From Rhodococcus erythropolis NBRC 15567 (GTDB lineage: Bacteria > Actinomycetota > Actinomycetes > Mycobacteriales > Mycobacteriaceae): a DNA stretch of 64,000 bases. The stretch spans positions 992,001-1,056,000 of the forward strand of contig NZ_BCRM01000001.1 of the NCBI RefSeq assembly GCF_001552595.1. The letters are read 5' to 3'. Below the pieces are notes generated by a model that was given only the letters and a program-made list of their open reading frames with translations, did no database searches and was not told where the DNA came from. This document shows positions 8,275 through 16,285 of the stretch, in pieces. Positions within the stretch are counted from its first letter, which is position 1, and each line of letters opens with the position of its first letter. Both the position numbers and the translations under genes were made by a program.

Positions 8275-9699
8275 CTGTCCCACACGGTCACAGCGGCGGC
8301 CGAATCCACCAAGCTCGATTCGGCCGTCCGCTGGGAGATCATCGTCTGCGTAGCCGCGGGCTTCACCACCCTTCTCGATTCGGCGGTGCTCGGAATCGGG
8401 GTTCCGTCGATCCGGGCGTCGCTGGGCGCGTCGACCTCCGAGGTGCAGTGGATCCTTGCGAGCTATTCGCTGACTTTCGGCTTGGCCCTTGTGCCGGCGG
8501 GCCGACTCGGTGACGTCGTCGGGCGTCGACGCTTGTTCTTGGCGGGGCTGAGCATTTTCGCTGTGATGGGAATCCTCGGAGCATGTGCGTCGGATCCGTC
8601 GATGATCGTGTTGGCTCGCCTGGGGCAGGGGATCGGCGCAGGCACCATCAGTTCGCAGGTGCTCGGCATCATCACCGACCGGGTGTCCGGAAAGGCTCGG
8701 GCGAAGGCGTTAGGCGCTTACAGCACCGCGGGCGGTCTGGCCGGCGTTTCCGGACCGATCCTCGGTGGCGTTCTGCTGAAGTATTCCGACGCCGACTTCG
8801 GATGGCGGTTGCTTCTCGTTCTCAACGTGCCGTTTGCCGTGATCACTCTGATCTTGGCGTTTCGCTTTCTGCGCCGTGATCGAACTACCCGATCAGGCGC
8901 ATCGATCGATCCGGTTGGGCTGTGTCTGCTGGCGACTACGACCGGGCTCCTGTTGTGGCCCATCGTGACCCGAACCAGTGTCACTGTGGCTGCGGCTTTC
9001 CTGATCGGTGCGTTCGGCGCTGCCGTTGCCTTCTGGTTCTGGGAACGTCGGTACGCCGAGCGCGGCGGGACGCCGGTACTGCTTCCGTCGTTGATCGCCT
9101 CACGGGGCTTCCGGTTGGGTACGACGGTTGCACTCTTCTGGTTCGGATCCATCCTCGCCGTCAACGCGGTGCTCAGCCTCTACCTGATCGAAGGTTTGGG
9201 CTTCGCCCCGCTGAGTGCGGCGTTGATCATGACCGGTAGCTCACTCGCGATGGCATTGACGTCGGCTTTCGGATGGCGGCTGGTTGCCAGGTTCGGCCGA
9301 AGTGCAGTGGTTTTTGCCATAGTCGGCGAGATCCTTGTCATCCTCGGGTACATCGCAGCGGTCAATCTGATTCCGCGGGAACATCTGATCCCGGTGCTGG
9401 TGGTCCTGGCGGTGTTGTCGGGAGTTGCCAGCGGTTTGGTCGACGCGCCCAATCGGGTGCTGACTCTCGAATATGCACCGCCGGGCGCGAACGGTGTTGC
9501 GGCGGGTTTCCTTCAACTGTCTCAGCGCCTGTCAGCGACCATCTCGCTGGCCGCGGTATCGGGGTTGTATCTCGGTGTACTCGGATCGTCGCCCGACGGA
9601 TACGGACGTGCGTTCGGGATCGCGCTTGCCGTCTGCGTGGTCATGTTGACGCTCTCGTTGGCGGGGGCGGTGGCAGACCGACGCCGGCGAAGGACGTGA
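8275..9699 (+). CDS. MFS transporter of the sulfur unit; non-canonical start
   Basis: 474 residues if read from CTG at 8275. The first helix (RWEIIVCVAAGFTTLLDSAV) and its LDSAVLGIGVPSI motif are typical of 14-helix DHA2 transporters, and motif A follows (AGRLGDVVGRRRLF). The first ATG/GTG/TTG in frame is GTG 8386, which would cut that first helix in half. The frame is open back to the TAA (8266-8268) of the monooxygenase. CTG at 8275 lies about 9 nt after GGGG (8262-8265) and gives a natural-looking N-terminus. It probably moves the organosulfur substrate or a product. Confidence 0.82.
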   Translation: MSHTVTAAAESTKLDSAVRWEIIVCVAAGFTTLLDSAVLGIGVPSIRASLGASTSEVQWILASYSLTFGLALVPAGRLGDVVGRRRLFLAGLSIFAVMGILGACASDPSMIVLARLGQGIGAGTISSQVLGIITDRVSGKARAKALGAYSTAGGLAGVSGPILGGVLLKYSDADFGWRLLLVLNVPFAVITLILAFRFLRRDRTTRSGASIDPVGLCLLATTTGLLLWPIVTRTSVTVAAAFLIGAFGAAVAFWFWERRYAERGGTPVLLPSLIASRGFRLGTTVALFWFGSILAVNAVLSLYLIEGLGFAPLSAALIMTGSSLAMALTSAFGWRLVARFGRSAVVFAIVGEILVILGYIAAVNLIPREHLIPVLVVLAVLSGVASGLVDAPNRVLTLEYAPPGANGVAAGFLQLSQRLSATISLAAVSGLYLGVLGSSPDGYGRAFGIALAVCVVMLTLSLAGAVADRRRRRT

Positions 9700-9800
9700 C
9701 CTGGTATTTCGTGGGTCTCCATGGACCTCGGGAGGCCGAGCCCGTGTGACTCATGGGACTTGTGTTACCCATGGGTTAGGAGTCGTGGGACGATACTTGT

Positions 9801-11300
9801 GTGGTGACCGGTCGCAGTGAAGACAAGCCCAACGGTCGCGGGAGTGGAGAGCCAGTTAACTCACCCCGTGGATCGTCGGACAAACGTGACCGCACATCGA
9901 CACCCTTCCGCGCTCGAACGGCGATGTGGACGAATCGGCCACTGTTCGATTTCCATATGATCGTCGGTCTGGTCGTGCTGATCGTCGCGTTCGGACTGCT
10001 GATGGTGCTGTCGTCTTCGGGCGTCGAATCCTATGTTCTGTCCGGGACGTCCTACGCCCGCTTCTGGCCGCAGTGCATGTTCGCAGCGATCGGTTTGGTG
10101 ATGTTCGTGGCGGTCGTGCGGTTGCCGACCGAAACGATGCGTAGAGCCTCACCATGGCTGCTGATCCTGTGTCTTGTTCTGCTTGTCCTGGTGCTGATTC
10201 CAGGTATCGGCTCGGAACAGATGGGTGCTCGCAGCTGGTTTGTGATCGCGGGTATTTCCTTCCAGCCGTCGGAGCTGGCCAAACTTGCTCTGGCGATCTG
10301 GTCCGCGGCGACGGTTGCGTCGTTCATGAACGCGCGGATGGATGTCAACCGTGCGCTGCCGGTGATCGGCGGTACGACGCTGCTGGTTCTGGTTCTGGTG
10401 GTGTTGGAGAAGGACCTCGGAACCACGATCACCATCGGCATCATCTTCATGTCGGTGCTGTGGTTCGGGCTGTTCCGGATGAAGACGTTCATCAGCCTCA
10501 CGCTCGGTTCCGCAGTCGCATTTCTCGTGCTCGGGCTTACTGCTGGTTACCGCTCGGATCGCATCAAGGCTTTCCTCAATCCTGATCTCGACCCGCAAGG
10601 CTTGAACTTCCAGAGCACTCAGGCCAAGTACGCCTTGGCGAACGGCGGCATCTTCGGTCGCGGTCTGGGGCAGTCCGACGCCAAATGGAGTTACCTCCCG
10701 CAGGCGCACAACGACTTCATTTTTGCCGTGATCGGTGAAGAGTTGGGTCTGGTCGGTGCGCTGATCGTCGTTGCTCTCTTCGCCGCGGTTCTGATCGTCG
10801 GACTGCGAATCGCGAAGCGGTCGACCGATCCGTTCCTCAAGGTCATGACGGCGACAGCAACGACGTTGATCGTCGTGCAGGCGTTCATCAACATCGCCTA
10901 CGTCGTTGGCCTGATCCCGGTGACCGGTCTGCAACTACCGCTCATCTCGGCGGGCGGAACGTCGATGATCACCACCTTGCTGATGTTCGGGCTCATCGCG
11001 CACGCAGCCTTCCGTGAGCCCGAGGCTGTCGCCTCGGCCGAGAGCAGCGGTCGCGGTTGGATTCCGCTGGTCTTCGGCAAGCCTCGGTTCGGCATTGCCA
11101 AGAAGCCACAGACTGACCGACGTCGGCCGCCTGCTCGCCGCGCCCAGCCGGCCCCTACTGGTCAACGCCGACCGGAGCGACGGGCGCCGCAACCCGACAG
11201 GCGCCGGACTCAAGCGCCGGGCCGACGCGCACCGTCGCGCGACTGGTCGGAAGATCCACGTAGACGCGGCCGATCCGATCGGCCGCGGCGCGCTTCCTGA
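9801..11300 (+). CDS. FtsW/RodA-type SEDS peptidoglycan glycosyltransferase
   Basis: 499 residues. About ten hydrophobic segments span residues 50-410, with SEDS signatures GARSWFVIAGISFQPSELAK near 147, YALANGGIFGRGLGQSDAKW near 275-295, LPQAHNDFIFAVIGEELG near 297 and PLISAGGTSM near 380. The last 90 residues are a basic Arg/Pro/Gln-rich tail. The genes normally around ftsW (murD, murG, ftsQ, ftsZ) are absent, so this is probably a second, FtsW-like copy. The start is GTG 9801; a GTG codon-frame alternative (9804) would be out of this frame. An ACCCATGGGT palindrome lies upstream near 9769-9778. Confidence 0.88.
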   Translation: MVTGRSEDKPNGRGSGEPVNSPRGSSDKRDRTSTPFRARTAMWTNRPLFDFHMIVGLVVLIVAFGLLMVLSSSGVESYVLSGTSYARFWPQCMFAAIGLVMFVAVVRLPTETMRRASPWLLILCLVLLVLVLIPGIGSEQMGARSWFVIAGISFQPSELAKLALAIWSAATVASFMNARMDVNRALPVIGGTTLLVLVLVVLEKDLGTTITIGIIFMSVLWFGLFRMKTFISLTLGSAVAFLVLGLTAGYRSDRIKAFLNPDLDPQGLNFQSTQAKYALANGGIFGRGLGQSDAKWSYLPQAHNDFIFAVIGEELGLVGALIVVALFAAVLIVGLRIAKRSTDPFLKVMTATATTLIVVQAFINIAYVVGLIPVTGLQLPLISAGGTSMITTLLMFGLIAHAAFREPEAVASAESSGRGWIPLVFGKPRFGIAKKPQTDRRRPPARRAQPAPTGQRRPERRAPQPDRRRTQAPGRRAPSRDWSEDPRRRGRSDRPRRAS

Positions 11301-11408
11301 TCTCGGCCAGCCCTACTGGCGGCCAGCTCGGAAGCGGGCAGTCATGCACCCGACGATTGCGTTGGGCGGCTACATTGGGAGTCGGCAAAACGACGTCTAA
11401 TTAGGGTT

Positions 11409-12047
11409 GTGGACATGGCAGGTGGCGACAAGGCAGACCAGTCGGTGGTCGAACGTAGCTCGGTGACCGGACGTCGTACGACGCCGTCGCAACGAGCGCG
11501 TTTTCGCCGGATTGTCGACGCCGCAATGGAATCCGCCTCCGAAGGCGGCTACGACGCGGTGCAGATGCGATCGGTGGCCGATCGCGCCGGCGTCGCGATC
11601 GGCACTGTTTACCGGTATTTCCCGTCCAAGAACCACATGCTTGTCGTCGCATTGTTGTGGATGTTCGAGGGTTTGCGTGACAGATTCCAAGACTTTGTAA
11701 TCCCGGGGGAGACTCCGTCGGACCGGATTCTGTTTGTGCTGCGCAAGAATACGGAGGTCCTCGAGACCGATCACCTCCGTTACGAAGCGTTGGTTCGGGC
11801 GTACATGTTCGCGGACGCGTCGGCGACTCCGGAACTCAACGCGCTCGGTGGGGTCGTGACCGAGATGTTCGCGAAGGCGATCGGCGTCGAGGAAGTCTCG
11901 CAACAGCAGATGGATGCGGTGAAGGTCATCGACGACGTCTGGATGTCGAGTCTGGTCTCGTGGGTTGCCGGCCGGATGACGACGGACGAGGTGATGGCGC
12001 ACCTCGAACTTGCCGTGCGACTGGTCTTTCGCAAGTTGGGTGGATAG
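11409..12047 (+). CDS. TetR regulator of the KstR-like group
   Basis: 212 residues. The N-terminal domain carries GGYDAVQMRSVADRAGVAIG followed by TVYRYFPSK, very close in wording to the cholesterol regulator KstR, and the C-terminal part keeps RAYMFADASATPELNAL and VISDVW-like IDDVWMSSLVSW elements found there. It starts at GTG 11409 (ATG 11415 is also possible). It is convergent with the SDR gene, 3 bp apart. KstR relatives bind CoA thioesters of sterols or fatty acids. A palindrome at 12837-12856 upstream of the SDR and VIT genes is a plausible target. Confidence 0.85.
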   Translation: MDMAGGDKADQSVVERSSVTGRRTTPSQRARFRRIVDAAMESASEGGYDAVQMRSVADRAGVAIGTVYRYFPSKNHMLVVALLWMFEGLRDRFQDFVIPGETPSDRILFVLRKNTEVLETDHLRYEALVRAYMFADASATPELNALGGVVTEMFAKAIGVEEVSQQQMDAVKVIDDVWMSSLVSWVAGRMTTDEVMAHLELAVRLVFRKLGG

Positions 12048-12050
12048 CGC

Positions 12051-12809
12051 TCAGACGGTGTAGCCGCCGTCGACGTTGAGCTTTTGACCGCTGATGAATC
12101 CGGCCGCGTCGCTTGCGAGGAAACATACTGCTTCGGCGATGTCGGCAGCTGATCCGAAGCGCTTCAACGGAATTCGGCTCATTGTCACGTCGAGTGCGCT
12201 CTGGTCGAGTTCGGCGGAGTTGATCAGTCGCTCCGCCATTCCGTCCGTCAACATGCCTGGTCCTACCGCGTTGAACCGAACGCCGTAGCGTCCTTCCTCT
12301 GCGGCGAATCCGCGAACAAGTTGTTCGACAGCCCCTTTGGTGCCTGCGGAGAGTCCGTCACGCACGGGAAAACGATCCGTTGCCGCGGTTGTTACCGCTA
12401 CCACCGAACCCGAGGATGCACGCAGCGCAGGCAGGGCGGTGTGGACGAGCGTGAAGAACGCCGCGGCTTCCTGGTTCAGTTGTTCGGTGAAGAACGCCGG
12501 AGTCACACGTGAGAGGTGCGTCATCGGGACGTGCGGTCCCGCAGCGTGGACGAGGGTCGTCAATGCGCCCAGATCGCTGACCGCATCGCGGACGGCGACG
12601 CTGATCGACAACTCGTCGGTCAAGTCGAGAGAGTACGAGTGGGCGAGCACGCCATGCGCTCGAATCTGCTCGCTCAGTTGCTCGGCAGCGTCCTTGTTGT
12701 TTCGGTAGGTGAAGGCGACGTCGTGCCCGCGTTCGGCGAGAGTCAGGGCGATCGCCGACCCGATTCCACCGGTTCCGCCGCTGACAAAAGCGGTGCGTGC
12801 TGCGCTCAC
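12051..12809 (-). CDS. Short-chain dehydrogenase/reductase with an altered active site
   Basis: 252 residues from GTG 12809, chosen because TGGAGG lies 4 nt upstream on the minus strand; an ATG at 12836 lacks a site. The NAD(P)-binding GGTGGIGSA is intact near residue 11 and the C-terminus has the usual FISGQKLNVDGGYTV. The catalytic YxxxK is not: the aligned block is GLSAGTKGAVE, with Ser in the Tyr position, and the usual catalytic Ser region reads VAVTTAATD. It may be a non-catalytic or differently working SDR. Otherwise it resembles 3-oxoacyl-ACP reductases. Confidence 0.82.
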   Translation of the reverse strand: MSAARTAFVSGGTGGIGSAIALTLAERGHDVAFTYRNNKDAAEQLSEQIRAHGVLAHSYSLDLTDELSISVAVRDAVSDLGALTTLVHAAGPHVPMTHLSRVTPAFFTEQLNQEAAAFFTLVHTALPALRASSGSVVAVTTAATDRFPVRDGLSAGTKGAVEQLVRGFAAEEGRYGVRFNAVGPGMLTDGMAERLINSAELDQSALDVTMSRIPLKRFGSAADIAEAVCFLASDAAGFISGQKLNVDGGYTV

Positions 12810-12836
12810 AATGCCTCCAGAGGTGTGCCGTTTCAT

Positions 12837-12856
12837 AACCTAGCAAATGCTTGGTT
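12837..12856. promoter_or_regulatory. 20-bp palindromic operator candidate (TetR type)
   Basis: AACCTAGCAAATGCTTGGTT is palindromic at 16 of 20 positions. It lies between the divergent SDR and VIT genes. TTGGTT (12851-12856) can also serve as a -35 box with TATATC (12873-12878) 16 bp later, so a bound repressor would block the rightward promoter. The nearby KstR-like TetR is the obvious candidate binder. Confidence 0.45.
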
Positions 12857-12940
12857 GGGTTCTGTCTGGGAATATATCAGTACGCGAAGGACAGGCTCAG
12901 ATTGCTATCGCAACCGGACTGATCGTCCTAATCTGTTGCC

Positions 12941-13681
12941 ATGTCCGGAGACAGTGTGCAGTTGACCGACGGGGCGCCCGGTGGGGAATCGGAACCTCAC
13001 GCACCGAGTTTGAACAATCGCCTGAATTGGCTGCGTGCAGGTGTTCTGGGGGCAAACGACGGAATCGTCTCGACCGCAGGCCTCGTGGTCGGTGTCGCGG
13101 CAGCCACAACCGAGCGCTCCGCGATCTTCACGGCCGGTTTCGCTGGTCTGGTTGCCGGTGCTGTGTCCATGGCGTTGGGTGAGTACGTCTCGGTCAGCGC
13201 TCAGCGAGACACCGAACGCGCACTCCTGCAGAAGGAGAAGAAGGAACTCCTCGAGACACCGGAGGCGGAACTCCAGGAACTGACCGAGATCTACGAGAAC
13301 AAGGGATTGAGTCCGGAGACGGCCCGCCGCGTCGCCGAAGAATTGACCGAGCACGATGCTTTTGCGGCACACGTCGAAGTCGAATTGGGTATCGACCCGG
13401 ACGATCTCACCAATCCATGGCATGCGGCGATTTCGTCGGCAATCTCGTTCACGATCGGTGCGGCGATCCCGTTGGTCGCAATTCTGTTGCCGCCGACGGG
13501 TATCCGCGTCCCCATCGCCTTCTTTGCAGTGCTGATCGCACTTGCACTGACGGGGACGATCAGCGCGACGCTCGGCGGAGCCCGCAAGACCAGAGCGGTG
13601 CTGAGAGTGGTGATCGGCGGCGCGCTCGCGATGGCTGTGACGTACGGAGTAGGTCAGCTGGTGGGGACGGGCCTCGCCTGA
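12941..13681 (+). CDS. VIT1/CCC1-family iron or manganese transporter
   Basis: 246 residues with five hydrophobic segments and the hallmark order of the VIT family: NWLRAGVLGANDGIVSTAGLVVG near residue 30, then GLVAGAVSMALGEYVSVSAQRDTE near 70-92. A charged cytoplasmic metal-binding stretch follows, rich in Glu and Lys (EKKELLETPEAELQELTEIY), then two C-terminal helix pairs. The family exports or stores Fe(II)/Mn(II). ATG 12941 is the start. The gene ends at a strong bidirectional terminator. Confidence 0.93.
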   Translation: MSGDSVQLTDGAPGGESEPHAPSLNNRLNWLRAGVLGANDGIVSTAGLVVGVAAATTERSAIFTAGFAGLVAGAVSMALGEYVSVSAQRDTERALLQKEKKELLETPEAELQELTEIYENKGLSPETARRVAEELTEHDAFAAHVEVELGIDPDDLTNPWHAAISSAISFTIGAAIPLVAILLPPTGIRVPIAFFAVLIALALTGTISATLGGARKTRAVLRVVIGGALAMAVTYGVGQLVGTGLA

Positions 13682-13686
13682 CCCCT

Positions 13687-13732
13687 GCTGTGCGCCTTTA
13701 TTAACCGCGGGGGGTTAATAAAGGCGCACAGC
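13687..13732. terminator. Bidirectional terminator between VIT and USP genes
   Basis: Arms 13687-13706 and 13713-13732 are perfect 20-bp complements around GCGGGG. It separates the convergent VIT (plus) and universal stress protein (minus) genes and lies 3 bp from the latter's stop codon. Confidence 0.9.
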
Positions 13733-13735
13733 AAT

Positions 13736-14626
13736 TCAGGCGCGACAGATCATGACCGGCCCTGGCGCATGGTGCAGCAGATTCTGGCTGGTCGAGCCCA
13801 TCACGGCGGCGGCCATCGCACTGCGGCCATGGCTTCCGACAACTATCAACTGCGCGTCGTCGGCGTACTTGAGCATGACGGGGGCGGCGGCGCCGGGTTC
13901 ACTGATGCGGGTGACCGGCACGTCCGGGTACTGATCGGCCATGCCGGCCAGGTTCTCTGCCAGCAGTGCCGATTCCTCCTGCTCGACGGCCTCCCAGTCG
14001 ATGAGGATTCCCGCTCCGCCTTCGCGGAAGGTGGACGAGCCCTGCCAGGTGTGGACCGCGATAAGCGGCGCGTCGAACTGATCGGCATAACGAAACGCGT
14101 ACTCGACGGCCTTCTTGCTCAACGCACTTCCGTCGACTCCGACGATGACGGGACGTTGATCCGGACCGGGATTCTCCGCCGAACCACGCCAGACGGTGAC
14201 CGGACAGGTTGCGTGATTTGCCACCTTCAGTGCGGTCGATCCGAGCAGTCGCGAGCGCAGTGCGCCGGATCCGGTCGACCCCATCACGATCAGGCGTGCG
14301 GTACCCGAGGATTCGAGGATGTGCGTCGACGCCGGGCCCGGTGCGATCTCGGATTCGATGGTCAGTTCCGGGAATTCAGCTGAAATCACCGCGGCGGCGG
14401 CATCGACGATCGCTTCGCCGTCTTCGCGGATCTGGCTGAGGAACTGCGACTGCAACATCACTGCAGCGGGACTGTAAATCGGACCCTCCTGCGGCAGGGC
14501 ATGCACCAGAATCAGTCGTGAGTTCACCGCGTTCGCGACCGAGGCTGCCCACCGGGCCGCCGCCGTCGAGGCCTCGGATCCGTCGATACCGGCGACGACG
14601 TCCTGGTGTCCTGCAAGTGTGTTCAT
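13736..14626 (-). CDS. Tandem-domain universal stress protein
   Basis: 296 residues made of two UspA domains. Domain 1 (about 8-145) has VVAGIDGSEAST and the ATP-loop GSTGSGALRSRLLGSTA. Domain 2 (about 158-296) has VIVGVDGSALSKKAVEYAF and GSHGRSAMAAAVMGSTS. Both keep the G-2X-G-9X-G(S/T) ATP-binding pattern. Such double USPs in actinobacteria respond to hypoxia and stationary phase. ATG at 14626 follows a GAGGAG site. No DosR-type box was identified. Confidence 0.93.
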   Translation of the reverse strand: MNTLAGHQDVVAGIDGSEASTAAARWAASVANAVNSRLILVHALPQEGPIYSPAAVMLQSQFLSQIREDGEAIVDAAAAVISAEFPELTIESEIAPGPASTHILESSGTARLIVMGSTGSGALRSRLLGSTALKVANHATCPVTVWRGSAENPGPDQRPVIVGVDGSALSKKAVEYAFRYADQFDAPLIAVHTWQGSSTFREGGAGILIDWEAVEQEESALLAENLAGMADQYPDVPVTRISEPGAAAPVMLKYADDAQLIVVGSHGRSAMAAAVMGSTSQNLLHHAPGPVMICRA

Positions 14627-14674
14627 GTCTACTCCTCTGAAATGATCGAGATCGGTCGACTGGTTGCAGCCTGG

Positions 14675-16210
14675 TCACCAGAGTGACGACGCTGATTTGA
14701 CGGCTTCCTTCCACGTCTTGCGGAGCAGTGTTGATTGCCCGTCGGCGATTTCCAGTTCTCGTCGGTAGGCCATGCCCAATCCGAAACTGGTGAGCGAGGT
14801 GTGCTCCTGCTCCGCAGCAATTTCGAGCAGATGATGTTGGGCTACAACGGAATCCTGATGCTCGCCGAGAACGTCCTGGAAGTGGCTGAAATGCTTCAAG
14901 GCACGCTTGGCCCGGCTCTTCGACACCGGTTCCATGACCTCGATCGCGTACTTCATCCGCTTGGCGCCCTTGCGTGCGCGGTGCATTCGCTCGTCACGCT
15001 CGGTGCGGGTATCGGCATCGAAGACGTGATCGACCCGCTTACCGACCTTGTGAGCTAGATGGCGCAGGGTATGAGCCAACTCTCGCGCCGACGCCTTCTT
15101 TCCTACACGGTGGGCGGCAGTGTCGAATTCGAGGTCGCCGACGTACTCGTCGAGTCGATCGAGCAGTGTGGTGTAGCGCTCGGAATCGAGCGCTTCGAGG
15201 GCGGTTTCCTGTGCGGTTTCACCGCGGGCCGAGAAGTACTCGTCGATTCGAGCGCGCACTGCTTCTCGCTCGGGCATCTCGTCGATTTCACCGAGTCGTT
15301 CCACGAGACGCTCCCACTGGACCTCGACGTCGCGGGCGTCACCGAACTTTCCACCGATCCACCGAAGATCCGTGATGAGATCGTCGGTCTTGGGGGAGTG
15401 ACCGGCGTACGACTGTAGAGCGCTGCGGATACGACGTGCTGCGACCCGGAAGTCGTGAACGGCTTCGTCGTCGGCGCGGCGCGTGCCGAGATCCGCGGCG
15501 ACCAGTGCGCGCAGTTGTTCGATGAGGTAATTACGCAACAGAATTCGCGGATTCGACGCTTTGCCAGTGGTGACCTCGTGGCCGACGTATGGAGTGACCG
15601 AAGTGCCCAGTGCTCGTTTGAGTTTGGACGGACTCGCAGAACGCTCGAGCCCCGCGTCCAGTAGAACCGACTCGATTGCATCGGCCAGGGCTTGCCCGCC
15701 TGCGCCTTGTTCGACCTCGACTTCCTGCCACGTCGACTCACCGGAACCGTCTGCCTTGCAGGCGATGACGGTGTCGGAGACCACTTCGGCAAGCAGAACA
15801 CCGTTTTCGCCGTTGAGTCTGGTGCGCTCCCGATCGGTGATGATCAGGGCGACCGGCACCAGATCGTGGCCGCGGATGACCGCCCGGATCAGACTCGCCA
15901 GCGGCGAGGGCACATCGGTGCTCTCGTCCGGGGGAAGCTGGATTTCGGTTCTAGTGTCCTCGCCTGCGGGAAGTTTCATGTGCCACCCCGCGTCGTCGCC
16001 GCCCTCACGCTTGCGCAGCGTGATCTTCTCGGCGAGTAACCGGTAGTCGGCGGTGTCGAAGTAGGTGGCAGAGAGCTGTATCGAGTCGTGGACCGGTTCG
16101 CCGACGACACCGGGAAGTCCACCCAGCGCGGGAACTTCCTGCTCGGCCGGCGCCTCGTACTTGCGCTCGATCTCCCGTACGGCTTCGGGTACGACGGCGG
16201 TCTTGCTCAT
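14675..16210 (-). CDS. CYTH and CHAD domain protein
   Basis: 511 residues. The N-terminal CYTH domain (about 10-205) starts with the ExExK signature EIERKYE and has acidic and basic tunnel residues (KITLRKREGGDDAGWHMKL). The CHAD domain (about 220-505) is helical with conserved His and Arg, for example VHDFRVAARRIRSAL and ERMHRARKGAKRMKYAIEVM. CYTH domains act on triphosphates and CHAD domains bind polyphosphate, so a polyphosphate-linked role is likely. ATG 16210 is preceded by GAGGAGACC. It is followed by the USP gene 48 bp downstream. Confidence 0.93.
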   Translation of the reverse strand: MSKTAVVPEAVREIERKYEAPAEQEVPALGGLPGVVGEPVHDSIQLSATYFDTADYRLLAEKITLRKREGGDDAGWHMKLPAGEDTRTEIQLPPDESTDVPSPLASLIRAVIRGHDLVPVALIITDRERTRLNGENGVLLAEVVSDTVIACKADGSGESTWQEVEVEQGAGGQALADAIESVLLDAGLERSASPSKLKRALGTSVTPYVGHEVTTGKASNPRILLRNYLIEQLRALVAADLGTRRADDEAVHDFRVAARRIRSALQSYAGHSPKTDDLITDLRWIGGKFGDARDVEVQWERLVERLGEIDEMPEREAVRARIDEYFSARGETAQETALEALDSERYTTLLDRLDEYVGDLEFDTAAHRVGKKASARELAHTLRHLAHKVGKRVDHVFDADTRTERDERMHRARKGAKRMKYAIEVMEPVSKSRAKRALKHFSHFQDVLGEHQDSVVAQHHLLEIAAEQEHTSLTSFGLGMAYRRELEIADGQSTLLRKTWKEAVKSASSLW

Positions 16211-16285
16211 CTGGTCTCCTCTTGCGGTGCGGTCTGCGCTTCCATCCTCCCGGTATCGGAGGCGCAGTGGAAGGGTCCGGGGTCC

